A DNA stretch of 44,262 nt from an uncultured Clostridia bacterium (GTDB taxonomy: Bacteria; Bacillota; Clostridia; UMGS1883): assembly GCA_947630975.1 (NCBI GenBank), contig CANRJP010000009.1, positions 1 to 44,262 on the forward strand. Direction: 5' to 3'. Position 1 is the stretch's first letter. Each line of letters opens with the position of its first letter. Positions 15,112 through 23,780 of the stretch are shown here, piece after piece. The translations under genes were made by a program, and so were the position numbers. The notes beneath the pieces were generated by a model. That model ran no database searches. It worked only from the letters and a program-made list of their open reading frames with translations, and was not told where the DNA came from.

Positions 15112-18100
15112 TCAAAGCTCGGGAACATAGTCGTAATCCGCCGACACGTCGCCGGCCTCGGACTCGTCGATTTCTGTTTCCACAAACTCTACGTTGACGG
15201 ACTCAAGATCCAGAATATCGGCATAGGCGCCGGTTGCGGCCTCGGTGCTGAGTCCCAGCTTGGCGTATTCGGCCTTAAGATTTCCGTCCGCGTCAAACAG
15301 CTTGGCGTAAGCTTCGGCGAAGCCGGGGAAGGTAACGGCTGTGCCCTCCTTGACGTTCTTGGCGATATACGCTAAAACGTCGTTCGCGGCGGCCAGACGG
15401 GAAGGCGTGATGGACGTTCCCTCGCCGTTCACTATGCTGTCGGCCAGCACATTGAACAGGCTGTCAACCGAAGTCTCGCCGTATATCTTCTTGCCATCAA
15501 TCTCAACATAGGGCCTTGCGGCGTAGAGACGGGCCGAGTTGCCGAGTTTGATGTCCTTTATGGTCAGGCGGAACACGTCGCTGGAAAGCTGCTCAAATTC
15601 GGCGTTAACGTTGGTCTTTTGAATGGTATAGCTGCCGTTTTCGTCCTTTTCGTAAGCGCCGTACTTGAAGCCCGCTTTGGTAATATCCTTAACCCGCTCG
15701 GCGTCGATGTTGATTGTAGTGGTAAAAGCTATACCCAGAGCGGCGGAGCCGTCCTCGTTGGTGAGGACGCGGAGCTCGGTGGCGGTGTCGAGCATGGCAA
15801 GCTCGGCTATCTCATCGGCGGTCATGGCGTAGTCGTAAATCTTGAACTCGTCGATAAGGCCGTTGTAGAACTCGCCGCCGGTGCCCCAGTTGGCCTTGCC
15901 TATCTGGAGTACGGATCTGGTGCCCAGCACGTCGGACAGGGAGTAGGCGCTGTCCAGAGTGCCCTTGAGCTGACCGTCAACATAAAGCTCGGTCTTATCT
16001 TTACTGTAAACAACGGTGACGAGCTTCCAGTCGGTGCCGATTTTATCTACCCTGATGTTGCCGGGACGGGCGCCGCTGTTGTTGTAGCGCTCAACGGTCA
16101 GTCCGCCGTTGTCCAGTATGCCAATGTAGTGCTCAAAGTTATTTGTCTGGGTAGACGCGCTGCTGGCGGCGAAGAAGGGCCACCAGTTGGCGGAAGTATT
16201 GTTGACCTTGTTATAGAAGGTGACGGTTATCTCCTCAACGTTTGTCAGGAGCGGGCTTCCGTCCTCGGCAGCCGTGGCGGTGAGCCAGTTGGAGCCTGTG
16301 CCGTCAAGGGACAGAGCCTTGCCGTACTTGCCGTCGGTGAGGACGTTGTCACCGTGGGACTCGGTCTTGCCAAGTCCGCCCTCGAAGCCGGTCTCCGCGT
16401 CGTCGAAGCTCAGGTCGAGGATTATGCCGTCGTAGGCCTCGGCGTCGTAAACGATGCTTACAACGGTGTCCTCGGCCACGGTGCCGGTGAGATTTTCTGT
16501 CGCGGCTTCATTGTAGGTGTAAAGGTTCTTGTTGCCCCGGAAGCTTTCGATTACATAAGAGCTTGCGTCGTACCCGTCGCCAACTCTGGCCTCGAAGGTT
16601 TCGGCGGTGCGAATCTCATTGCCCTCCGCGTCAACATACTTGACGGTGACGGTGGCGGTCTTGATTTCGCAGTCAACAATCTCACGAAGCGAAAAATCGT
16701 CAAGGTAGAGAGATGTGCATTGGTTCATCGAGTATGCTATTGTCGCGTAAATTTCCGCCGCGTTGACAACGTCCTTATTGGAAGTGTCAAGCAGATACTC
16801 GTATGTCAGCCATTTGCCAGCCTCACGAGCCGGGGTTCTGTTAACTCCTCCTGTATTCCATGACGACCAGCCGCCGGCGGCGGGCTTGTGGTTTTCTGTG
16901 CCGTAACCGGCCGATACTGTGGCGGCGTGCATATGTCCGCTGTTGGAATCGGCCACAGCCTCTGTCCAGTATTCGCTGTAAGTGAGTACATACTTTTTGT
17001 TGGGGGCAAGCTTAAAGTATGTCTGAAGGTTATTGTCATTGTTGCTTCCGGTCCATGAATTCTGCTGACTCTGATTTACGTGCAGCGAATTGTTGCCGTC
17101 TTTTGCATAATCGCTTGACTGTACCCAGTTTGCGCCAAGAGTCTGTGGCTTTTTATTGTACGAAGTCCAACCGTCGGTGCCGGTTTCAAAGCTGCCGTTT
17201 TCAATCATGTTTTCACCAAGCGTGATCTCGGCAAGAGCAACGTTGATAATATTCTCGGCATTTGACGCCTTGACCGTAAGGACGGATCTCTCGGTGTCTA
17301 CGATATAGTTCTGACCGCCAAAGCTGTAGATTAACTTATCCGGCGTATATGTGTAGCTCGAGCCGGGCATTACGAATACGCTTTCATTTTCGGAAACGGG
17401 GTCGCCGTTGTGGGTGAACTGTATCTTTACCTCGGCGGCGGGCACGTATCTGGCGGTGAGCTCGTAGGTATTGCCCTCGGCTATCATTACGCTCAAATCG
17501 GAGCTGGCCTTGTCAAGGTAGTAGGTGCTGCCCTCGTATTCAACGGTATCGGGGGCGGAATATGTGTAGATCTTGCCGTCGGAGAGGCCGGTGGTAACGG
17601 TCTTTGCCTCCTGAAGCTGATTTCCGTCCGCGTCCTCGAAGGTGACGTTTACCTTGGTTTCCTTCGTTTCGCCCTCGGTCTTGGTAGTGGTGAGGACAAA
17701 CGTCGGGCCGGGATAGAGAGTGCCGTCAGCGTCCTTAAATTCCGTATTTGTCACAGAAGCAAACTTCCGGCTTCCGCTTGCACTGAGCATGGCAAGTGTA
17801 AACTTTGCGTTACCGCCTTCCTGCATATATTCCTTAAGATTTTTTGTGAAATCAGCAACAAGCACTTCGCCGTCGTCGTTGACAGATCCGCCGTTGGCTT
17901 CGGTGTGATAGCTGTAGCCGGTGTAGGTTCCGTCGTTGATGGTATGCGTCGGCATTTTATTTGAATCAAGTACGAGATCAGTAAGAGTGTCTCTCGTCCA
18001 GTCGCCATAATCCATGAAATAGAAGTGTAGTGTACCCGCAGTATTTTTATCACTAGAATTTTGCGCTATCATGGTCATGCGGAGTTCCGCCTTTTCAACC

Positions 18101-21100
18101 TTGCTCACATCTACGCCGGTAAGGTCAAAGGCCATATACGCATTTCTATTCTGGTAATCCGAACAGCCTGCCTGAATGTAGCTTCTGTTATTTTTGCCGT
18201 CCTCTTTGTCACGATAACCAACGAATGTGTCCTTATCCGCCGTATACTCTTCTTCAACAACGGTGGTGACGCTGCCCACGCCAACGGCGTAAACATAATC
18301 TCCGTCCGGAGTGAATTCAACGTCCTCGCCGTTGAAGGTTACAGATGTTGCGTTCGGGGCGTAGAGCTTGACTGCCTGAGCCTCGTCTTTAGTGGCGGTG
18401 AGGTTTTCACCGGTTATGGCTACGGTTTCGCCGTTTACGGTCACGCCGATCGAGGTTATAGGCTGCTTGGAGTCTATAATGACCTGATCGCCCTTTGTAA
18501 GTCTTTGTCCGTTCACAAGGCCGTATACGGTATCGCCCGCGAAGGCGGCCTTGGCGTCGGTGGTGTAACCGCCGAAGGCGCCGTCGGCGTTATCGGTGTT
18601 CTTTACGTAAAAGTTGAGGTTGTCGCCGCCCGTAACGGTCACGGCGGAGCTGTCAAGCCCCTCGGTATCGTTTAATGTGAGGTTCGCGGCTTCTTCACCG
18701 GCCCTGCGGGGCACGATAAGGGTGCTGAACTTAACGTCCGCGCCGGTCTTTTTAAAGGAGGCGTACTTGCTGGAGGCCACAAGGCCGTAGTCGGCGCTGA
18801 AATAGCCGTCCCTTACCTCGGTTTCGGCGTCGGCGTTGTAAAGGTCGACGTTGGCACCGTCCGCGAAGTTGGTGGAAACGCTGTGACTGTCCGCGTCCGC
18901 CTCGGCGCCGCTGGAGGGCATAAAGTGCCAGTTCTGACGGTAAACCTGACTGTCCTTATTGCCGTCCACATAGTCGGCCACAAAGGTGAGGCCGTCCATA
19001 CCCTTAAGGAACAGCACGTTGCGGGTGTGCTTGGTGTCGGGATAGCCGTGCTGTGTGCTTGCGGCAAAGGTGAACAGATCGTTGCTTGCGTAGGTGCTTA
19101 TCTTTTCGGCGGACTGCGCATGGGCAGCCATGCTCACTCCCTCGGCCTCGACGGTGTTGTGGGCGCTGGCATAGCGCAGCTCGGTATAAATTGAGTTGTT
19201 GGGGTTGGAGTAGCCGTAGCGTCCGCTGTCCACAAGCAGGGGCTTGCCGTAGGCGTACATAAGCACCTGATTGGAGTCGGGGTGATAGTGGCCGTCGTTG
19301 GGGTTGTTCACAAAGGAAACATAGGTAGTTTCCTTGGGATCCCAGCTTGTGCGCATATATACGGAGTTGGCGTCGTCGTAGAGTACGGACTTGGCGTTCT
19401 CTACCTCGGCGTTGGAGGGATCGTCCGCTCCCTTTACATAGGCGTTGAGCACGGGGTCGTTAAGATAGTCGGCTATCATCTTGAACTCCGGCATCTTATC
19501 CCGGTAGTTGGAATCGCCCACGTTGGAGTCCCAGCCGTCGGGGAAGAAGCTCTGGGCCGCGTTGCGGGCGGCGTAGGTGAGCTTGGTCTTGAAGTCGGCG
19601 CTCATGGGGTTGCCGGACTTTTCGGCGGCTATGGCGCAGTCGGTAAAGAGCTTAACGCACCACTCCGCGTAGGAGGGGCCGGCCTCGGTGAAGCTCATAT
19701 CTTTGTTGTAGAGCAGATTAAGGGTGTATTCGACGTTGTACTCTACCTTGTCACGGAATTTGTCGTGATCCTTAAGCTCGGGCAGGAACTCAACGGCCTT
19801 GAAGAAGCCGGCGTTGGCGACTATTCTCCAGTTGCTCCACCAGGGTTGATCGCTGGTTATATCCAGACCGTTCAGGTAGTTGCAGTCGCCCCACATGAAG
19901 GAGAGTATGTTCACGAACTCGTCCAGCTTATTGTCGAACACGTTTGTGCCCAAAAGGGCGTCGACAATGTCCACCCAGCGGTTCAGGCGTTCGCCTGTCT
20001 CAAGGGTGCGGTTATAGCCGTAACTCATCTGAGTGGCGAAGGCGTCCATCAGGTCGACCAGCTTGGGGCCGAATTCCGCGCCGGGGTACTGTTCGTGATA
20101 GGGGTGAGTCTCGTTATACTTCTGCTCATCCTTGAGGTAGGACAGATACTCGTAGGCCATGGGCTTGCCGTACCAGAAGCGGGCGGTAACATTGTGATAC
20201 TCGGCGTCGGCGTTGGCGTCGGTGGCGCCTTTAGCGCCCCAGGTGGGATCAACGGCATTTTCATAGGAAAAGATATTTCCCTTTATGGCGTTCCATGTCT
20301 GCGTGTTTTCGTCCCAGGTGGTGTCGCCGATGTTGATCACCAGCACGTCCTTGGGGCCGGTGGTGCAGTCGGAAGCCAGCGCGGCGTTGACAACCAGCTT
20401 GGCGGAGGTTATGTTTTCACCGGCCATATCCGCCAGCGGGAAGTTCATATAGGCCCGGCGGGTATTGGCGCCGACTGGGTCGGAACCGGAGCCGTCCTCC
20501 TTGACATCAAGCTGCTGGGCGTCGCCGTACTTGGTGTCCTTATTTTGAGAGCTTATGTAGGTGTCGTTGTCGGCGACGACGGTTTCACTTCCGCCGCCAA
20601 ACGTGACCTCAAGTCTGGGAGCGACGGCGTCGCCGGCCTCCTTGGACTTGACATAAACGGGGTACTGCTGCTTGTCGCCGGCCATGAGCATAAAGCTGAC
20701 GGCCCCGTTGGCCAGCTCCTGCTTTACGCGGTCGGTGACGTCGATCTCATAATCTGTAAAGTCGGTGTTCTCTACGGTAAATTCCGCCTGCCACATATCG
20801 AACTCATAAGGTCCGGTGAGGATGTTCCTCATGGGCAGCACGGCCATGCCGTAGTTTTCGTCGGCCTCGGTAACGCCGCTGCCGGTGAATTTGTTGTCCT
20901 CGTGGCGCTGCTTAAAGTATTTGAGCAGCTCTTCCTTGGCCACTTGGTAGTCTCTCTTGTCCACGGCGTTCTTTACTGCGGAAAGCTCGGGGTTGTTGGC
21001 GTAGTCCAGCTTGGCGAAGAAGTCGCTGTCAGCCGTGTATGCGGCGCTCGCCCCCATGGGGAAGGCGGCCAGAACGGTGAACACCATCGCCAGAGCCAAA

Positions 21101-21129
21101 ACTAAGGCCATTACTCTTGACATTTCCAT
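15112..21129 (-). CDS. Giant secreted heparinase II/III-type polysaccharide lyase
   Basis: A 2005-residue exported protein; signal peptide 1-29 (ends ASA). Residues ~35-170 are unassigned. About 180-300 is a DNRLRE/CBM96-like domain (DNDTYISS, RRAYMNFPL). About 310-560 is an all-alpha toroid with WWSNWRIVANAGFF near 428 and EAGPSYAEW near 485; ~590-860 is a heparinase II/III C-terminal beta domain with GHYHPDSNQVLMYAYGKPLL near 612 and SAHNTVEAEG near 655. A second CBM96-like domain (~960-1110, DKDTFVGYRD) follows, then MucBP-like modules (~1155-1300 and ~1490-1565), a carbohydrate-binding jelly-roll (~1305-1485, ENGSFETGTDGW), a LamG-like domain (~1567-1775) and a C-terminal region unlike known anchors. 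It should cleave uronic-acid-containing polysaccharides by beta-elimination; substrate unknown. The SD AGGAGG fits the ATG at 21129. Confidence 0.88.
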   Translation of the reverse strand: MEMSRVMALVLALAMVFTVLAAFPMGASAAYTADSDFFAKLDYANNPELSAVKNAVDKRDYQVAKEELLKYFKQRHEDNKFTGSGVTEADENYGMAVLPMRNILTGPYEFDMWQAEFTVENTDFTDYEIDVTDRVKQELANGAVSFMLMAGDKQQYPVYVKSKEAGDAVAPRLEVTFGGGSETVVADNDTYISSQNKDTKYGDAQQLDVKEDGSGSDPVGANTRRAYMNFPLADMAGENITSAKLVVNAALASDCTTGPKDVLVINIGDTTWDENTQTWNAIKGNIFSYENAVDPTWGAKGATDANADAEYHNVTARFWYGKPMAYEYLSYLKDEQKYNETHPYHEQYPGAEFGPKLVDLMDAFATQMSYGYNRTLETGERLNRWVDIVDALLGTNVFDNKLDEFVNILSFMWGDCNYLNGLDITSDQPWWSNWRIVANAGFFKAVEFLPELKDHDKFRDKVEYNVEYTLNLLYNKDMSFTEAGPSYAEWCVKLFTDCAIAAEKSGNPMSADFKTKLTYAARNAAQSFFPDGWDSNVGDSNYRDKMPEFKMIADYLNDPVLNAYVKGADDPSNAEVENAKSVLYDDANSVYMRTSWDPKETTYVSFVNNPNDGHYHPDSNQVLMYAYGKPLLVDSGRYGYSNPNNSIYTELRYASAHNTVEAEGVSMAAHAQSAEKISTYASNDLFTFAASTQHGYPDTKHTRNVLFLKGMDGLTFVADYVDGNKDSQVYRQNWHFMPSSGAEADADSHSVSTNFADGANVDLYNADAETEVRDGYFSADYGLVASSKYASFKKTGADVKFSTLIVPRRAGEEAANLTLNDTEGLDSSAVTVTGGDNLNFYVKNTDNADGAFGGYTTDAKAAFAGDTVYGLVNGQRLTKGDQVIIDSKQPITSIGVTVNGETVAITGENLTATKDEAQAVKLYAPNATSVTFNGEDVEFTPDGDYVYAVGVGSVTTVVEEEYTADKDTFVGYRDKEDGKNNRSYIQAGCSDYQNRNAYMAFDLTGVDVSKVEKAELRMTMIAQNSSDKNTAGTLHFYFMDYGDWTRDTLTDLVLDSNKMPTHTINDGTYTGYSYHTEANGGSVNDDGEVLVADFTKNLKEYMQEGGNAKFTLAMLSASGSRKFASVTNTEFKDADGTLYPGPTFVLTTTKTEGETKETKVNVTFEDADGNQLQEAKTVTTGLSDGKIYTYSAPDTVEYEGSTYYLDKASSDLSVMIAEGNTYELTARYVPAAEVKIQFTHNGDPVSENESVFVMPGSSYTYTPDKLIYSFGGQNYIVDTERSVLTVKASNAENIINVALAEITLGENMIENGSFETGTDGWTSYNKKPQTLGANWVQSSDYAKDGNNSLHVNQSQQNSWTGSNNDNNLQTYFKLAPNKKYVLTYSEYWTEAVADSNSGHMHAATVSAGYGTENHKPAAGGWSSWNTGGVNRTPAREAGKWLTYEYLLDTSNKDVVNAAEIYATIAYSMNQCTSLYLDDFSLREIVDCEIKTATVTVKYVDAEGNEIRTAETFEARVGDGYDASSYVIESFRGNKNLYTYNEAATENLTGTVAEDTVVSIVYDAEAYDGIILDLSFDDAETGFEGGLGKTESHGDNVLTDGKYGKALSLDGTGSNWLTATAAEDGSPLLTNVEEITVTFYNKVNNTSANWWPFFAASSASTQTNNFEHYIGILDNGGLTVERYNNSGARPGNIRVDKIGTDWKLVTVVYSKDKTELYVDGQLKGTLDSAYSLSDVLGTRSVLQIGKANWGTGGEFYNGLIDEFKIYDYAMTADEIAELAMLDTATELRVLTNEDGSAALGIAFTTTINIDAERVKDITKAGFKYGAYEKDENGSYTIQKTNVNAEFEQLSSDVFRLTIKDIKLGNSARLYAARPYVEIDGKKIYGETSVDSLFNVLADSIVNGEGTSITPSRLAAANDVLAYIAKNVKEGTAVTFPGFAEAYAKLFDADGNLKAEYAKLGLSTEAATGAYADILDLESVNVEFVETEIDESEAGDVSADYDYVPEL

Positions 21130-21168
21130 TTTTCTTTCCTCCTGTTTAGTGGATTTATTGAAATTTAA

Positions 21169-21174
21169 ATTATA
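21169..21174 (-). promoter_or_regulatory. Likely -10 box of the lyase gene
   Basis: TATAAT on the minus strand, about 40 nt upstream of the start codon. No good -35 hexamer is seen (CGCAAA at the right distance), so the promoter may need an activator. Confidence 0.4.
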
Positions 21175-21214
21175 CGCTTATGTTTTGCGCCTTTGCGGCG
21201 CGCGGTCACGCCCT

Positions 21215-21439
21215 ACGGTTGAGTTTTTCGTGTTTACCGTAAGACGGTACAGAAAAATTTGATATATAATTTCGTTCGTCGTTGTCGCCGTAAACGTTTG
21301 ATTGCGGGCGACCAATGGTCGCCCCTACGGGGAAAGGCTACATCGCCGCTATTCGGCGCGCCGAGGTCGTCGCGCCCTACCGGGTATTTTGTCATTGCCG
21401 CCGTCAGTATTCCTAATTCCTCATTCCTAATTTTTCACT
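21215..21439. repeat. Dispersed repeat family D, inverted copy
   Basis: In reverse orientation this matches the units at 6424-6985: CCGTAAGACGGTACAG, GTAAACGTTTGATTGCGGGCG, GGTCGCCCCTACGGGG, then TATTCCTAATTCCTCATTCC. It occupies the gap between the lyase promoter and the end of the nucleotidyltransferase gene. Confidence 0.75.
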
Positions 21440-22186
21440 TCACTCCGGCTTATAGGTATAGATTTCCTGCACCTTCTTATAGCTTTCAAGGTCGCCGATG
21501 TCGTACCGTTTGCCGGGCATGATATAGGCGTAGACCGGAGTGTGCTCACAGAGGTAGCACACAAAGCTGCCGGGGGCGTCGGTGCCGCAGCCTTCGGCAA
21601 TGCCCTTTGCCACGTAGGGGAGATCCTCCCGCCGGTAGTAGTAGAAGGGGCCGACGCACCAGTTGCTCTTGGGCTCTTTGGGCTTCTCCTCCATGGAAAC
21701 TATCCTCATGTTCTCGTCGGGGACCATCACCCCGCAGCGGCGGAGCTCTTCAAGGCTCTCCTCGTAGTTGACCATTACGGCGGAGGAGTTGCGCTCCTCG
21801 GCGAACCTCACAAACTCCTTAAAGGAGAAGTCGATAAGGTTGTCGCCGGCGATTATCAGCACGTCCTCGTCGATGCTCATGCTTTCAATGGCAAACTGTA
21901 TGTCCTTCACCGCCCCGAGACGGGTCTCGTTGGAGGTGCTGCCGTCGTCAAGGACGGTCACCGGCTTCTTTACGGCGGTGTTGTTTTTCGTCCAGTTGAC
22001 GAAATGCTCATAATATCTGTGATTGGATACAATAATATGTCCGTCTATGTTGTCGAGCTTATCTATATCACGCAGAAGGTGATCCAATATGCTCATCCCG
22101 TTGACCTCCAGCAGAGGCTTGGGAAAATTTTCCGTCAGCGGGTAAAGCCGAGTGGCGTAACCCGCCGCGAGAACGATACACTTCAT
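21440..22186 (-). CDS. Sugar/choline-phosphate-type nucleotidyltransferase
   Basis: A 248-residue cytosolic NTP_transferase. The nucleotide-binding signature is complete: LAAGYATRLYPLT near residue 5-17 and PKPLLEVNG near 22, with IIAGDNLIDF near 106 supplying the metal-binding Asp; EEKPKEP near 151 and VGPFYYYRR near 163 follow. This is the glucose-1-phosphate thymidylyltransferase/CTP-transferase fold that activates a sugar phosphate or choline phosphate for surface polymers; the exact substrate cannot be told. It is 21 bp behind GlyRS, with the SD GGAGAGGA, and is probably cotranscribed with it. Confidence 0.87.
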   Translation of the reverse strand: MKCIVLAAGYATRLYPLTENFPKPLLEVNGMSILDHLLRDIDKLDNIDGHIIVSNHRYYEHFVNWTKNNTAVKKPVTVLDDGSTSNETRLGAVKDIQFAIESMSIDEDVLIIAGDNLIDFSFKEFVRFAEERNSSAVMVNYEESLEELRRCGVMVPDENMRIVSMEEKPKEPKSNWCVGPFYYYRREDLPYVAKGIAEGCGTDAPGSFVCYLCEHTPVYAYIMPGKRYDIGDLESYKKVQEIYTYKPE

Positions 22187-22207
22187 GTCCTCTCCTCATT
22201 TCTTATG

Positions 22208-23599
22208 TTAAAACTCGAGCAGCTTTTCCATGTAGGCGTCAAGCTCGTCTGTCTTTATACGCTTCTGTTCCATGGTGTCACGGTCGCGGACGGTGACGCA
22301 GCCGTCCGCGAGAGTATCGAAGTCCACCGTGATGCACACGGGGGTGCCTATCTCGTCCTGACGGCGGTAGCGCTTGCCTATGGAGCCGGCCTCGTCATAG
22401 TCACAGGGATACTTCTTGATGAGCTTTTGGAACAGCTCCGTCGCCGGTTCGGACAGCTTCTTGCTAAGGGGCAGGACAGCCGCCTTAACGGGGGCGAGAG
22501 CGGGGTGCAGACGGAGCACAACCCGGGTGTCCTTTTCGTCGATGACTTCCTCGTCGTAGGCGTCGCAGAGGAAAGCCAGAGCCACGCGGTCGGCGCCCAG
22601 AGACGGCTCGATTACGTAAGGCACATAGCGCTCGTTGGTGACGGGATCGATGTACTCCATGGACTCGCCGCTGTGGTTCTGGTGCTGGGTCAGGTCGTAG
22701 TCGGTGCGGTCGGCTATGCCCCAAAGCTCGCCCCAGCCGAAGGGGAACATGAACTCGATGTCCGTGGTGCCCTTGGAGTAGAAGGACAGCTCCTCGGGGC
22801 TGTGGTCGCGGAGGCGCATATTCTCCTCCTTCATGCTCAGCGACAGCAGGAAGTCGCGGCAGTAGCCCCGCCAGAACTCGAACCACTCCATGTCGGTGCC
22901 GGGCTTGCAGAAGAATTCCAGCTCCATCTGCTCAAACTCACGGATGCGGAAAATGAAGTTGCCGGGAGTTATCTCGTTGCGGAAGCTCTTGCCCACCTGT
23001 CCCACGCCGAAGGGTATCTTTTTCCGGGTGGTGCGGGCGATGTTTTTGAAGTTTACGAAAATGCCCTGCGCCGTTTCGGGACGGAGATAAAGCTCGTTCT
23101 TCGCGTCCTCGGTCACGCCCTGAAAGGTCTTGAACATCAGGTTGAACTTACGAATATCGGTGAAGTTGTGGCTGCCGCACTGGGGACAGGGAATGTTGTT
23201 TTCTTTGATATAGTCCAGCATTTTTTGATTGTCCCAGCCGTCGACGACGATATTTTCGCCCTTTTCATGGCAGAAATCCTCTATCAGCTTGTCGGCCCGA
23301 TGGCGGGTCTTGCAGTCCTTGCAGTCCATCAGCGGGTCGCTGAAGCCGCCCACGTGGCCGCTGGCCACCCACACCTCGGGGTTCATGAGGATGGCGCTGT
23401 CAAGGCCCACGTTGTAGGGGCTTTCCTGGACGAATTTCTTCCACCAGGCACGCTTCACATTATTTTTGAACTCGACGCCCAAGGGGCCGTAGTCCCAACT
23501 GTTGGACAGGCCGCCGTATATCTCGCTGCCGGGGTAAACATAGCCCCGGCCCTTGCACAGGGCGACGATTTTATCCATGGTCTTATCTTCATTTCTCAT
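22208..23599 (-). CDS. glyQS: Glycine--tRNA ligase, single-chain (alpha2) type
   Basis: Charges tRNA-Gly in the cytosol. The 463 residues and layout match the class II dimeric GlyRS found in many Firmicutes and eukaryotes rather than the alpha2-beta2 form. Seen: [21 protein letters not shown] near residue 19, an insert with CKDCK and CPQCG pairs that could bind zinc (~93 and ~140), motif 2 around [19 protein letters not shown] near 203, motif 3 with [11 protein letters not shown] near 340, and an anticodon-binding domain at the C terminus (~370-463). The ATG at 23599 has AAAGGAT upstream. No T-box fits in the ~35-nt leader. Confidence 0.96.
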   Translation of the reverse strand: MRNEDKTMDKIVALCKGRGYVYPGSEIYGGLSNSWDYGPLGVEFKNNVKRAWWKKFVQESPYNVGLDSAILMNPEVWVASGHVGGFSDPLMDCKDCKTRHRADKLIEDFCHEKGENIVVDGWDNQKMLDYIKENNIPCPQCGSHNFTDIRKFNLMFKTFQGVTEDAKNELYLRPETAQGIFVNFKNIARTTRKKIPFGVGQVGKSFRNEITPGNFIFRIREFEQMELEFFCKPGTDMEWFEFWRGYCRDFLLSLSMKEENMRLRDHSPEELSFYSKGTTDIEFMFPFGWGELWGIADRTDYDLTQHQNHSGESMEYIDPVTNERYVPYVIEPSLGADRVALAFLCDAYDEEVIDEKDTRVVLRLHPALAPVKAAVLPLSKKLSEPATELFQKLIKKYPCDYDEAGSIGKRYRRQDEIGTPVCITVDFDTLADGCVTVRDRDTMEQKRIKTDELDAYMEKLLEF

Positions 23600-23638
23600 T
23601 GGCTACAAATCCTTTCGTGTACAATTATACTTATTTTA

Positions 23639-23667
23639 ATTTTACACTAAAAAAAGAAATTTGTAAA
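23639..23667 (-). promoter_or_regulatory. Promoter of glyQS
   Basis: On the minus strand, TTTACA (complement of 23662-23667), 17-bp spacer, TAAAAT (complement of 23639-23644). The short leader excludes a glycine T-box or riboswitch. Confidence 0.7.
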
Positions 23668-23697
23668 GTACTTATTAATATTTTTTTAATATTTTTC

Positions 23698-23726
23698 TTG
23701 ACAAATCTTTTTACCACTTCTATAAT
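23698..23726 (+). promoter_or_regulatory. Promoter of the GH26-like gene
   Basis: Perfect TTGACA (23698-23703) and TATAAT (23721-23726) with a 17-bp spacer, divergent from the glyQS promoter. Confidence 0.85.
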
Positions 23727-23780
23727 ATAATTATAGGGATGGGAAATATCCAAATAATTATGCAAGGAGGAACACAACAC

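Noticed and set aside
19282-21105. A 607-codon open frame on the plus strand
   Set aside because: It is antisense to the lyase, has no SD or signal motif, and arises because GC-rich third positions leave the opposite strand without stops.
23600-23638. A glycine T-box or riboswitch in front of glyQS
   Set aside because: The promoter -10 box is only ~40 nt from the start codon, leaving no room for one.
21542-23650. A 702-codon open frame on the plus strand
   Set aside because: It is the mirror of the nucleotidyltransferase and GlyRS genes, which have clear family motifs; no domain is seen in the plus frame.
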